26,265 bases of DNA from a virus: positions 1 through 26,265 of IMG/VR virus record IMGVR_UViG_3300025087_000279, one strand, 5' to 3'. This document shows positions 14,844-23,090 of this stretch, piece by piece. A program made the position numbers and the translations under genes. The stretch's first letter is position 1; each line of letters starts with the position of its first letter. The notes beneath the pieces were generated by a model, which saw only the letters and a list, made by a program, of their open reading frames with translations, ran no database searches and was not told the origin of the DNA.

Positions 14844-15857
14844 ATGAAGAAAACAATCTTTCTCCTTATCGCTCTCTGTGCCTTGATCCCTGTTGTCGCT
14901 TTCTGCCTCGGTGAAGGCGGGATACAAGGAGGCGGGACTTCCGGCACCGTCACCGAAGTAACCGGCGATTCGATGATTGGCGTAGCGACCGGTACCTCGA
15001 CCCCCGCGCTGTCGCTGACGGACAACTCGGTGACGAATGCGAAACTCCTCGACAATACGATCGCCACCGGGAAGATCGCAGACGGGACGATCGTGGATGC
15101 TGATATTAGCGCATCTGCCGCGATTGATGCGACGAAGATCGACCTATCTGCCTACGCTCCGCTCATCTCCCCCTCCTTCACGACCCCGACGTTGGGGGTT
15201 GCGACGGCTACTACTCTGTCGACAGGGCAAGGACAATACGAACTGTACGCGATGAATCAGGACGTAAAGACGACCGACAACGTAGTCTTCAACACCGTCA
15301 CCGCCGAGATCATTTCCCCCTGCACCGCAACCGACAACGATTGCTTCCTTGAGGCGGTGAATGCGGGCGCGTTGGACGATGCTTATTTGAAGGCTGGGCG
15401 GCTGTGGTTCGACAACACGTTACAGGCGATGAAGGTGAGAAATAACGACAACACGGCCACGTTGGAGGTCTTCACCTCCGGGGCGGCGCATACGCTCAAC
15501 TTTGCCACCACCGGCACGATTACCGGCGGCATCATGATCCTCGACAACGTGGTGTCTCCAACAGTCTCGCAAGTCTACGGATCGTGGAACACGATCACCA
15601 CGGCAGGTACGGTAACGCTACCCGCCGCCGCAACCGGCATGTCCACCTGTATCGCCACCGAGGGCGCGTTGGAGATCACGCTGGAGTTGGACGGTTCCGA
15701 CACGTTTGTCCTCGCCGGGGTCACGATGGACGCCGGGGAAGCCATCATCAACACGACGGCAGAGGCGGCGGGAGACTACATCTGCGTGATCGCAACGTCG
15801 GCGGTTAAGTGGAGAGTGGCCGGAAAGCAGGGCACGTGGACGCAGGCCACCCCATGA
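14844..15857 (+). CDS. Tail-fibre-like protein with N-terminal signal peptide
   Basis: The best start is ATG 14844 (MKKTIFLLIALCALIPVVAF), with AGGTG at 14833-14837; the frame also opens at GTG 14835. The first about 25 residues are a signal peptide. Then comes a short-period repeat region typical of fibre shafts (about 55-105; SVTNAKLLDNTIATGKIADG and VDADISASAAIDATKID). Residues about 110-230 are mixed beta and resemble fibre segments that precede a C-terminal head. The last 100 residues (GTVTLPAAATGMSTCIATEG, and DSTVTMD-like alternation) look like a small beta sandwich. It overlaps the next gene as ATGA. Role: host-surface contact, inferred. Confidence 0.7.
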   Translation: MKKTIFLLIALCALIPVVAFCLGEGGIQGGGTSGTVTEVTGDSMIGVATGTSTPALSLTDNSVTNAKLLDNTIATGKIADGTIVDADISASAAIDATKIDLSAYAPLISPSFTTPTLGVATATTLSTGQGQYELYAMNQDVKTTDNVVFNTVTAEIISPCTATDNDCFLEAVNAGALDDAYLKAGRLWFDNTLQAMKVRNNDNTATLEVFTSGAAHTLNFATTGTITGGIMILDNVVSPTVSQVYGSWNTITTAGTVTLPAAATGMSTCIATEGALEITLELDGSDTFVLAGVTMDAGEAIINTTAEAAGDYICVIATSAVKWRVAGKQGTWTQATP

Positions 15858-16951
15858 GGAAACTACTCTTCGCACTCCTGATCCTGCTGGTAGCCTCTTC
15901 CTCGTTCGCCGGGGGCGGCGCGACGATGATGATGATTGGGGGAACGGCGGCGGGGGGGTGTGTTGCCTCCTACGGCGCGGAACTCAACACAACGCAGACG
16001 GCCTCTTCCCCTGCGGGGGTGTCTGAGGCCAACGCCACGACCGGATGGGCCGCAGCAGGGACCGGCACGTTTGAATCCTCTACGACCGCGCCGAGTTTGG
16101 GCACCTATCACATCAGCGCAATCGCAAACGCTAACGGAGGGAAGGTTTCCTACGCGCTCGGCTCCCTTGGCTTGACAGGCGGGACGCTGTACAAGATAGC
16201 GTTCGGTCTTCGGCACAACGGGACCGGTGGAGCGTGGTCGTGTGGATTTGGCGCGTCAACCGATACCTACCAAATAATGAATTGGACTATAGATAATACG
16301 GCGGACGCCTATACCCATTACTCCGTATATTTCCTGTCAAATGGCACCGAGGACACGCTTGGTTGCAAGGAAGCCAGTGCGTCCGATGACGGCGGCATGT
16401 ATATCGACAACGTGTCCATCAAGGCGGCAACTCCATGTTCAGGGGATGAACTTCACACCGCTGCCAACGCCGCAGCCATAGGTGCAGAGGCAAACGCCAC
16501 GACCGGGTGGAGCAATATAAATACCCTAAACTCGTTCACATCGGATGGCACCGGGCCGCACGGCGGTTCATACCACATTCTCGCAAATGCAATGACAAGC
16601 TCCGCCGCGAATAACGGATTCAACATAGACCTCGCGTTCGCGCCGTTCTCCCTTCAGGACGGGACGAAATACGTGGTGCGTTTTTGGGCGCGTCATATCA
16701 CGGCGGCTGAAGGGGGCGGGGACGCAGGGGATGCGTGGCAGTGCGGGCACAGCAATACAAGCACCGGCGCGGCTAACACCACGAACCATACTATGTCGTT
16801 AGCCGCGGCCACCACAACCTACGCCGAATACGGATGGGACGTAACGTACAGTTCCACTTTTAGATACTTCGTCTGCACGGAGGCCGGAGCGAACAACAAC
16901 GGCGGGATTTATCTGGACGACTTCAGCGTGAAGGCGATCACGGGGGAATGA
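15854..16951 (+). CDS. Secreted protein with duplicated CBM-like domain
   Basis: The chosen start, ATG 15854, overlaps the previous stop as ATGA; the frame is open further upstream, but that part lies inside the fibre gene. The 365-aa product has a signal peptide (MRKLLFALLILLVASSSFA, cleavage likely before GGG). It then has two copies of a jelly-roll-like domain: each has an EANATTGW opening (about 58 and 212), a G(S/T)YHI strand, a long loop with Cys, and a closing GG(M/I)Y(I/L)D(N/D) strand. This resembles galactose-binding/carbohydrate-binding (CBM4/9-type) folds. The duplication is also visible in DNA near 16025 and 16487. Role: binding a surface glycan, inferred. Confidence 0.7.
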   Translation: MRKLLFALLILLVASSSFAGGGATMMMIGGTAAGGCVASYGAELNTTQTASSPAGVSEANATTGWAAAGTGTFESSTTAPSLGTYHISAIANANGGKVSYALGSLGLTGGTLYKIAFGLRHNGTGGAWSCGFGASTDTYQIMNWTIDNTADAYTHYSVYFLSNGTEDTLGCKEASASDDGGMYIDNVSIKAATPCSGDELHTAANAAAIGAEANATTGWSNINTLNSFTSDGTGPHGGSYHILANAMTSSAANNGFNIDLAFAPFSLQDGTKYVVRFWARHITAAEGGGDAGDAWQCGHSNTSTGAANTTNHTMSLAAATTTYAEYGWDVTYSSTFRYFVCTEAGANNNGGIYLDDFSVKAITGE

Positions 16952-18852
16952 TGAAGCGACTATTCACGGTCCTTGCGCTCTGCCTGTTCGCCTCCATCGC
17001 GTCCGCTGCCGATGTCTACATCACCGATGCTACCTCCGGAGGGGATACGGGGGCCGATTGCGCGAACGCCCATTCTGCATCGTGGTTTAACTCCAATGCC
17101 GTCGGGGGCAATACCTATCATCTCTGCGGCACGTTCACCGGTACGGCGGGAAGCACGAAGTTGACGCCTCCTTCGGGAACCGCCGGGAATGTCCTGACCG
17201 TCGTCTTCGAGGCCGACGGGGTACTTACGGCTCCGTATTGGGGCACGAACGGAGCGATTCAGATTTCGGGGAAGTCCTACATCACCATCGACGGGAACAA
17301 CGCAGGCATCATCCAGAACACGGCAAACGGCACGGCTCTCGACAATCAGCAGGCGTCCAACGGGATCAATATATCCGCGTCCGATCACATCACAATCCAG
17401 AAACTTACCATCGACAATGTGTACCAAAACGGCGGAAGTGACCCGGCGTCCACAGACGGCGGCGGGGTGAACACGAACGATATCCTTCTCTCGGGCAGCG
17501 GGAACAATATCCTTATAGACAACAATACCCTGAAGGCGTCCCGTGCCGGAATCCGGTACGACTTCGACTCCGACACGCTCGATACGATCACCTTCTCCAA
17601 TAATATAATCACCGACCACTGTTGGGGCATCGCGATGGCGTCCGGGGGGACGAATACCAACGCGACCAACGTGGTTATTTCAGGGAACGACATCTCCGAG
17701 TGGCTGAACTGGCAATGCCCCGCGAACGCGGCGTACTGCACGGACAAGACGGACAGGTACCACACGGACGGGATGATACTATACCAACCTCGTACAAACG
17801 TAGCCGCGTTCCAACCTTTAATCTTCAATAATTATATCCACGGCGATTTGGGTAAGGGTTCTCCTACCGCGTTTATCTATTGTACCTACGGAGGAGGAGC
17901 ATCTGGAACCAATGGGGCTTCGTGCAGAATTTACAATAACCTTCTTGTCTATATAGACGGAGGTGTTAGTTCAACGAATCATTGGGGAATATCTACGGGG
18001 GGCAGCACAGACGGTCACTTGATTTACAATAATACTGTTGTTGGAAAATCATCATCAGTTGGCGCAGGGATGATGCTTTCTTCTACTAACACGGAAGTTA
18101 AAAACAACATCGTTGCTTCATCGAAGTACGGCATCGCCAGTTACAGCACTGCGTTCACAACCGATGGGTACACGATAGACAACAATGTTTACTACAACAT
18201 AAACACCGGAACAGAGAGTTATATGTTCCATCAGGACGAATCCAGCCCAACCGCCCCCGGCGATTACTGGACGTGGGCGCAATGGCAAGCGGCGGGGTTT
18301 GATGCGACAAGCCAATACGTTGATCCGCTGTTCGTTGGCAGCGGCGACTACTCGCTTCAGGTGGGTAGTACGGCCATCGACAATGGTGCCGACCTGTCGG
18401 CGTATTTCATTACCGACTACGCCGGAAACGCCCGTCCTGCGGGCGCGGCGTTCGATATCGGAGCATATGAGTACGGTTCCGGGGATGGTACCCCCTCCGC
18501 CTTCTCCTTCGGCGCGGACGTAACCGGAGCGGAACTGTCCACGCTCACCCCCTCCCCCGACAACGTGACCGTAGCCGGGATAGACGCAGGGCAGACGCCA
18601 GCGATCACCGTAAGCGGGACTGGGTGCGAGTACAGCATTGACGGGGCGGCGTTCACCTCCGACGCGGGAACCGTGGGCCTCGATAACGTGGTGGCCCTGC
18701 ACACAACGTCCTCTGCGTCCCACAACGCGACGATCACCTGCACCGTGACCATCGGCGGGGTAAGCGATTCGTGGGGGGTGACAACCAAAACGTACGCTGC
18801 AGATACGAGCCGGGCGCGGAAAAGGGCGGGCGGAAGGGGAGGGTGGAGATAG
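16948..18852 (+). CDS. Second beta-helix spike with signal peptide and Ig-like C-terminus
   Basis: The 634-aa product starts at ATGATG (16948 or 16951), overlapping the previous stop. It has a signal peptide (MMKRLFTVLALCLFASIASA, cleaved before ADV), a right-handed beta-helix region (about 90-430) with many short rungs (ISGKSYITIDGNNAG, HITIQKLTIDN, LIYNNTVVG), a choice-of-anchor-Q-like segment (about 490-510, RPAGAAFDIGAYEYG) and a C-terminal Ig-like domain (about 515-620). This architecture is typical of secreted bacterial surface proteins and unlike classical phage tailspikes. The last residues (RARKRAGGRGGWR) are basic; their codons double as the ribosome binding site of the next gene. 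The segment 17820-18200 looks AT-richer by eye, suggesting mosaic origin. Confidence 0.7.
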   Translation: MMKRLFTVLALCLFASIASAADVYITDATSGGDTGADCANAHSASWFNSNAVGGNTYHLCGTFTGTAGSTKLTPPSGTAGNVLTVVFEADGVLTAPYWGTNGAIQISGKSYITIDGNNAGIIQNTANGTALDNQQASNGINISASDHITIQKLTIDNVYQNGGSDPASTDGGGVNTNDILLSGSGNNILIDNNTLKASRAGIRYDFDSDTLDTITFSNNIITDHCWGIAMASGGTNTNATNVVISGNDISEWLNWQCPANAAYCTDKTDRYHTDGMILYQPRTNVAAFQPLIFNNYIHGDLGKGSPTAFIYCTYGGGASGTNGASCRIYNNLLVYIDGGVSSTNHWGISTGGSTDGHLIYNNTVVGKSSSVGAGMMLSSTNTEVKNNIVASSKYGIASYSTAFTTDGYTIDNNVYYNINTGTESYMFHQDESSPTAPGDYWTWAQWQAAGFDATSQYVDPLFVGSGDYSLQVGSTAIDNGADLSAYFITDYAGNARPAGAAFDIGAYEYGSGDGTPSAFSFGADVTGAELSTLTPSPDNVTVAGIDAGQTPAITVSGTGCEYSIDGAAFTSDAGTVGLDNVVALHTTSSASHNATITCTVTIGGVSDSWGVTTKTYAADTSRARKRAGGRGGWR

Positions 18853-19052
18853 TGCTTATCGAGATGTGCGCCTACCCGGTGGGGCATGTGACAGGCGAAC
18901 TGTCTTGGCGTTGCGTTGTCTGTGACGAAATTACGAGGCATGAGGAATCGACCATACTTGAACATCTCGTGAAAGAACACGGACTTAAGAAAGAACTGCT
19001 CAAGAAGGACAAGTCGGATGGGATCTTTCTATACCCGACGGGGAACGCTTAA
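18852..19052 (+). CDS. Small C2H2-like zinc-finger protein
   Basis: The likely start is GTG at 18852, sharing its first base with the previous stop (TAGTG) and preceded by GGAGG at about 18838-18842. The 66-aa product contains RCVVCDEITRHEESTILEHL followed by VKEHG: a CxxC pair and two His residues spaced like a C2H2 finger, followed by a Lys-rich helix (LKKELLKKDK). It probably binds nucleic acid or protein. It is the last gene of the plus-strand block, and its stop TAA overlaps the stop of the convergent primase gene. Confidence 0.65.
   Translation: MLIEMCAYPVGHVTGELSWRCVVCDEITRHEESTILEHLVKEHGLKKELLKKDKSDGIFLYPTGNA
19049..19052. other. Convergent stop-codon overlap of the two gene blocks
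   Basis: The last plus gene and the last minus gene share TTAA: TAA at 19050-19052 on plus and TAA read from 19051-19049 on minus. No intergenic terminator separates them. Terminators would have to lie inside coding sequence, or transcripts run into each other. Confidence 0.9.
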
Positions 19053-21880
19053 CCTATCCCCGCCTCCTTCTTCTGAAATCCCGGTTTCCCCTTGTAAACC
19101 CGCGCCTTCGGCATCAACTCCAAGTCCGCTCGGCGGGCGTCCTCTTCGTGCGGAGCGATCTTCTCCCGCACCTTCACTTCGTCGGTCAATGCCACCTGGT
19201 ACTTTCCCATGTCCGGATGTTTCAGGTCGAGGACCCACACGGGCTGCTGCGACCCTGCGAACTCCGTCCGGGAGCCTAAGACCTTTCGTGCGTTCGCGTT
19301 CACTAGTACCCGTATGCGGCTTAAGTGGTTCTTCATCGCCGTGTAGGAAGCATGATTCCTCGTACACCACTCCTGCACTTTCCCACGGCTGATGAACAGG
19401 AAGTCGGTGTCGACTTCGATGCGGATGAACAACGCCCCGCGAGGACGGACAAGGCTTGTGTCGGTCTTGCCGATGATGAGCCGGTGGTCCGCGAAGTCGT
19501 CGATCATCTGGCCGAGGCTGTCAAGGGCCGTGTTGACCACTTCCTTCTTCGTGACCCGCATCTCCTTGATCGTCTCCACGACCCAAGTGAACAGCCGCTT
19601 CACGTCGAACCGGATCAACCCGAGTTTCTGAGCGCAGGCCGCGCCGTACAGCGTCACTCCGGCGATGGCGGACCAGTACCGCTCCTCGTTCTTGGCCCCC
19701 GTCTGTGCGTCGAGCAAAGTAACGATCTTGTCGATCTTCTCCTGGTGCTCGGCTTGATGGGCAACGAGGTACTTAATGTACTCTATCCCCGCGTGGCCGT
19801 AATTCTCGGTGATGACTCGATAGATCCCTGTGGCGATGTCGCGGTTAAGCTGCGTCGTCTGCGGTACGGAGAACTCAAGGACTCGGTTTAACTCGGGGGA
19901 GGCGTCCTGCTTCATGCCCGATAACTTATCGACAATAGACGAATTTGACGAAACTACTGCTAATGTTTGCCATTGATTATTAATAGTCCGTTCCGTTGCG
20001 TTCCGGTTCAGCCGCGCCTTATCCCGCCCCTGAGTAATCCTGTAAGTCAGTTCGGATAGTTCTTCCGGGTCGATGTTCGTGACCTCGTCAATGTACAGGG
20101 GCAGGTTCCCATACGCGCCTAGACGACCAATAAGTGCATTTTTCGTGTCGTCTTTGAGCATAATAAGACGGTTTGGCTCACCGTAGGTGGATGCGATCCA
20201 CGTGCCTACAAGGGTCTTGCCCACGCCCGAGGCACCGAGCATTGCCACCATCGCGCCGGGGTATCCGGTGAACTTCATCAGGGGCGCGCCGAACGCCCCC
20301 GCGCAGAAGGCGAAAGCGAGAGGGAACATGTCGTCGGACTGGGCGAAAAGGGCCGTGGCGTCCACCCACGGCTTGAGATCCCCCTGCGTATGGAATGCCT
20401 CGATCGACTGCGGCACGGACTTCGCCAGAGCAACCGGCTCGGCTTCGCCGTTTGAGAGAATGACGTTCCTCCCAAGGACGAATCGCCCGTCGTCTTTCCA
20501 TCCCATCTGGCAGACGAGTTGGGACATCTTCCTCGCTCGCTGGATCTTCGCAAGGTAGCTCTCAATGTACACGAGCATCGCTTTTTTTCGGTCTGCCCCA
20601 ACTAATTTGACGTGATTATCAGCAAGAGCGGTCAAGCATCCCTTCGGGTCGTTCGTCAGGGACGATCTGAACTTGAACTCTTTCCACCCTTCGTGGGGCA
20701 GGAAGTGCTTCACCGTCGCCGTCTCGTAGCCGAGAGATTCGTCCCACGCAAGAGCCGTGATGTAGAGTTCGTTGTCGTAGAACTGGACAGGTTCGTCGGG
20801 GATCTTGAAGATAAGGCCATGCTCCGTAATTTCGAACCCGACAGGGAGTTCTGGTTTCTCCTCAACCGGCAGGGTTGGCTCCGCCGTCTCGTAGACCTTC
20901 CCCAACTGGATCGGAGAAGTAACGGTGTGGCTGCATCCTTCGCAGTACGTGGGGTTCAATGTGCGGAACCGAGCGCACGTTGTAGGACCGATACCGCGCT
21001 TTATAAGGTACGCGAGTTTGGTCTCCGTGGCTTCTTCCGTGTAGTCGGGGTGGTTTTTTGACCACTCATGCGCCCACTCCGTCCCCGCTTCGCAATGCCG
21101 GGCCAGCCCGATGAGGGCGTGCCAGAGCGGTTCGTCGGTCTTTGCTTGGTTCTGTACGAGGTAAGCGACCTGCGGGCACTTCTCAGCGATGCGCTCCGCG
21201 TTGCTTGGGGGACCGTCGTAGACTGGTAGAAATTCTTGGTTCAAAGACGGGGACGCCGGTGCAGGAAGGATTGCCACTTGGAATTTGGTAGCTGCTGCCT
21301 CCAATAAAGATCGGAAGGAATCGAACGATACTTCCTTCGCCGCTGCCACCAGATGAACCGGCTTCGCCTCTTCCTGCTTTTTGTTTCTCGTCCCAACAGG
21401 ACGTAAGACGGAAGCGGAGTCGGCGGTCCGTGATCCGTCGGACGAGAAATCGCAAGCGATACACACCTGCTTGAGTAAGCATGCTGTCTCCTTCCAGGAA
21501 ACCGGGTCGATATCTTCGTCTAAGATCCAATGGGCGTAGAGGCCGTTGCCGGAGTTGACCACGGCAGGTAGTGGAAGATTCGCATTAACGCAAAAAGATT
21601 TGAGTGCAAACGCTCCATCGCCTTGAGTGTCGTAAGGTTTCCCAACGCCGCAGTCGATGTCCAGCCAGAAAGAACGGACAGCAAGTACGTTCTCCTGACG
21701 GCGATTCTCCTTCGTCTTGAACGACACCTGCGCGAGGTAAATCTCGTGGCCCTTCTTGTCCTCCTGCAACGCATACGTTTCCGCCTCCTCGGGAAACTCG
21801 AACCAGACGTGCTGGAAGCCTTTGTCCCGCCTTTTGGCGACACAAATCCACCCTTCGTGAGGAAGCATTTGCCCGAACAT
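19049..21880 (-). CDS. Primase-helicase (AEP-type primase plus SF3/DUF927-like helicase)
   Basis: The 943-aa product joins two replication activities. The N-terminal part (about 60-200) looks like an archaeo-eukaryotic-type primase: FWLDIDCG (DxD at 74-76, metal-binding) and SGNGLYAHWIL (about 110-120). A Cys-rich PriCT-like segment follows (about 225-320), ending CARFRTLN and YCEGCSH, a possible zinc site. The C-terminal half is an ATPase: Walker A GASGVGKT (about 549-556), Walker B LPLYIDEV (about 594-601), and an SSN motif (about 650), as in DUF927/superfamily 3 helicases. Together they would prime and unwind phage DNA. The start is ATG 21880 or the in-frame ATG 21868; neither has a strong ribosome binding site, so coupling to the HTH gene seven bases upstream is likely. 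Confidence 0.85.
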   Translation of the reverse strand: MFGQMLPHEGWICVAKRRDKGFQHVWFEFPEEAETYALQEDKKGHEIYLAQVSFKTKENRRQENVLAVRSFWLDIDCGVGKPYDTQGDGAFALKSFCVNANLPLPAVVNSGNGLYAHWILDEDIDPVSWKETACLLKQVCIACDFSSDGSRTADSASVLRPVGTRNKKQEEAKPVHLVAAAKEVSFDSFRSLLEAAATKFQVAILPAPASPSLNQEFLPVYDGPPSNAERIAEKCPQVAYLVQNQAKTDEPLWHALIGLARHCEAGTEWAHEWSKNHPDYTEEATETKLAYLIKRGIGPTTCARFRTLNPTYCEGCSHTVTSPIQLGKVYETAEPTLPVEEKPELPVGFEITEHGLIFKIPDEPVQFYDNELYITALAWDESLGYETATVKHFLPHEGWKEFKFRSSLTNDPKGCLTALADNHVKLVGADRKKAMLVYIESYLAKIQRARKMSQLVCQMGWKDDGRFVLGRNVILSNGEAEPVALAKSVPQSIEAFHTQGDLKPWVDATALFAQSDDMFPLAFAFCAGAFGAPLMKFTGYPGAMVAMLGASGVGKTLVGTWIASTYGEPNRLIMLKDDTKNALIGRLGAYGNLPLYIDEVTNIDPEELSELTYRITQGRDKARLNRNATERTINNQWQTLAVVSSNSSIVDKLSGMKQDASPELNRVLEFSVPQTTQLNRDIATGIYRVITENYGHAGIEYIKYLVAHQAEHQEKIDKIVTLLDAQTGAKNEERYWSAIAGVTLYGAACAQKLGLIRFDVKRLFTWVVETIKEMRVTKKEVVNTALDSLGQMIDDFADHRLIIGKTDTSLVRPRGALFIRIEVDTDFLFISRGKVQEWCTRNHASYTAMKNHLSRIRVLVNANARKVLGSRTEFAGSQQPVWVLDLKHPDMGKYQVALTDEVKVREKIAPHEEDARRADLELMPKARVYKGKPGFQKKEAGIG

Positions 21881-21886
21881 GCGGGC

Positions 21887-22075
21887 TTACTTCATCTTTC
21901 CGGCAATTTTCAGACAGGCCTTCATCCTGTAAGGATCAGGCCGTCTCCTCCCAGTTAACCATCCGTAGTACGTGGACCTCTGGATCGGTAGCAGATTCGT
22001 AAATGCGACGATCGTCAGCCCCCGTTTTACGCGGACAGACTCTAACTTGTGGATGCCGGGCGTCTCATTGCACAT
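21887..22075 (-). CDS. Small helix-turn-helix DNA-binding protein
   Basis: The 62-aa protein is a short HTH regulator: residues about 18-55 (RGLTIVAFTNLLPIQRSTYY followed by GWLTGRRRPDPYRMKACLKI) match the XRE/Cro-like pattern of two helices, a turn and a recognition helix with Ser-Thr-Tyr-Tyr, followed by an Arg-rich wing. TAGGAG upstream gives a good ribosome binding site. It lies just downstream of a strong hairpin terminator and just before the primase-helicase. It could control replication or early transcription, or mark the origin region. Without a partner repressor in view, lysogeny control cannot be claimed. Confidence 0.75.
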   Translation of the reverse strand: MCNETPGIHKLESVRVKRGLTIVAFTNLLPIQRSTYYGWLTGRRRPDPYRMKACLKIAGKMK

Positions 22076-22095
22076 GGGTAAGGCTCCTATAAATA

Positions 22096-22117
22096 GGGGG
22101 GAGGTTGCCCTCCCCCC
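22096..22117 (-). terminator. Strong intrinsic terminator-like hairpin
   Basis: A perfect 9-bp GC stem (GGGGGGAGG with CCTCCCCCC) with a 4-base loop lies between the SSB-like gene and the HTH gene. On the minus strand it is followed by TATTTAT, a short U-rich run. It sits about 10 bases after the SSB-like stop and about 20 before the HTH ATG, leaving no room for a promoter between. It therefore probably acts as a partial terminator or attenuator, so the HTH and primase genes are expressed by read-through. Confidence 0.7.
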
Positions 22118-22126
22118 GGATGTACT

Positions 22127-23071
22127 CTACAGCCCGAGTGCCTTCGTGATCTCGTCGTCCGACATAACAGCGGCAGAGGCCGCAGGAGCCGGTTCCGCCG
22201 GAGTAGGAGGCCGTCCGGAGCCGCGTTTGCGAGACGGAACGGGTTCAGTGACCTTCCCAGATGCGGCGAGGGTCTGAGCCGTCGTCGCCTGCGGTACTGC
22301 CGCTGCCACTGCATCCACTACTGCATCGCTTTTTGGAGGCGGCAACGCTCTGTACTCCATCGGGCAAACGATGTCCGCGACCTCCTGCGACTTGCTGACG
22401 GTAAGTAAAGCCTCCTTCGCAGATTCCGGGATGAACGCCCCGACCCGGAACTGCAACACGGAGTAGTCAGCATCCTCGTCAAAGCCGACGTAGGTGATGA
22501 CGTTCCCGAGAGGCACTCCGCGATTCGTGAGGTTCTTCACGTACAGGCCGAAGTTCTTGAGACTCGCAGGCGGGATCTTGAACGAATAGACCGATCCCTT
22601 GCGGAACACGGCGAGGATTTTGCTGTCCACACACGCCTTGCCCTTGGTGGGCTGCCCCGCCGCGTTGCGACCGGAGCCAAAAGCGTTCATCGGGCAGGTG
22701 CCGCAGGTCGGGTTGACCGGCTTGTTGACGGACTTGTCGGGGGTCACGCCGTCCAAGGAGAAGCAGTCCGGGGCGGAAGGCTCCACCTGGTTCGGGTCGT
22801 ATGCGGCCTCGTAGTAGACCTTGTTCAACCCCGGCTTGGCGGCGAGAATCACGATGTCCAGATACTCCCCCCCGGCGAGGTCGTTGGGTTTGAGGTTAAT
22901 CTCGTCCCCGTTGCCGTCCACGATACGGAACCCGTTGCGCTTGATCCGGATTGACGGCGGGAAGCCGGTGGAGATGCCCTGTAACGCATCAGCGTTCAGC
23001 GTCTTCGCTTCGTTGATGGCGAGTGCGAAACTCGGAATGTCTTTCGGAATCTGTACCAGATCGGTGCTCAT
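22127..23071 (-). CDS. Putative SSB-like replication protein with acidic C-terminal tail
   Basis: The 314-aa protein has an N-terminal globular domain (about 1-245) that begins with an OB-fold-like segment (GISTGFPPSIRIKRNGFRIV), a cysteine cluster (CGTCPMNAFGSG, then KACVDSK, about 143-172) that may bind zinc, and further strands to about residue 245. An Ala/Pro/Lys-rich linker (about 250-300) follows, then a short acidic tail ending SDDEITKALGL. Globular domain, disordered linker and acidic tip are the organisation of single-stranded DNA-binding proteins, and it sits in the replication block. I cannot name the family, so the function is an inference from architecture. AAGGGGGG precedes the start. 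Confidence 0.55.
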   Translation of the reverse strand: MSTDLVQIPKDIPSFALAINEAKTLNADALQGISTGFPPSIRIKRNGFRIVDGNGDEINLKPNDLAGGEYLDIVILAAKPGLNKVYYEAAYDPNQVEPSAPDCFSLDGVTPDKSVNKPVNPTCGTCPMNAFGSGRNAAGQPTKGKACVDSKILAVFRKGSVYSFKIPPASLKNFGLYVKNLTNRGVPLGNVITYVGFDEDADYSVLQFRVGAFIPESAKEALLTVSKSQEVADIVCPMEYRALPPPKSDAVVDAVAAAVPQATTAQTLAASGKVTEPVPSRKRGSGRPPTPAEPAPAASAAVMSDDEITKALGL

Positions 23072-23090
23072 GTAGTAGACCCCCCTTGAG

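Noticed and set aside
15809-15853. N-terminal extension of the duplicated-domain protein
   Set aside because: It would put charged residues before a clear signal peptide and lies within the fibre gene; ATG 15854 gives a normal ATGA junction.
19325-19891. Plus-strand open frame of 188 codons opposite the primase-helicase
   Set aside because: It is the reverse of a clear primase-helicase coding region; its product is a compositional mirror (Leu/Val/Asp-rich) with no ribosome binding site.
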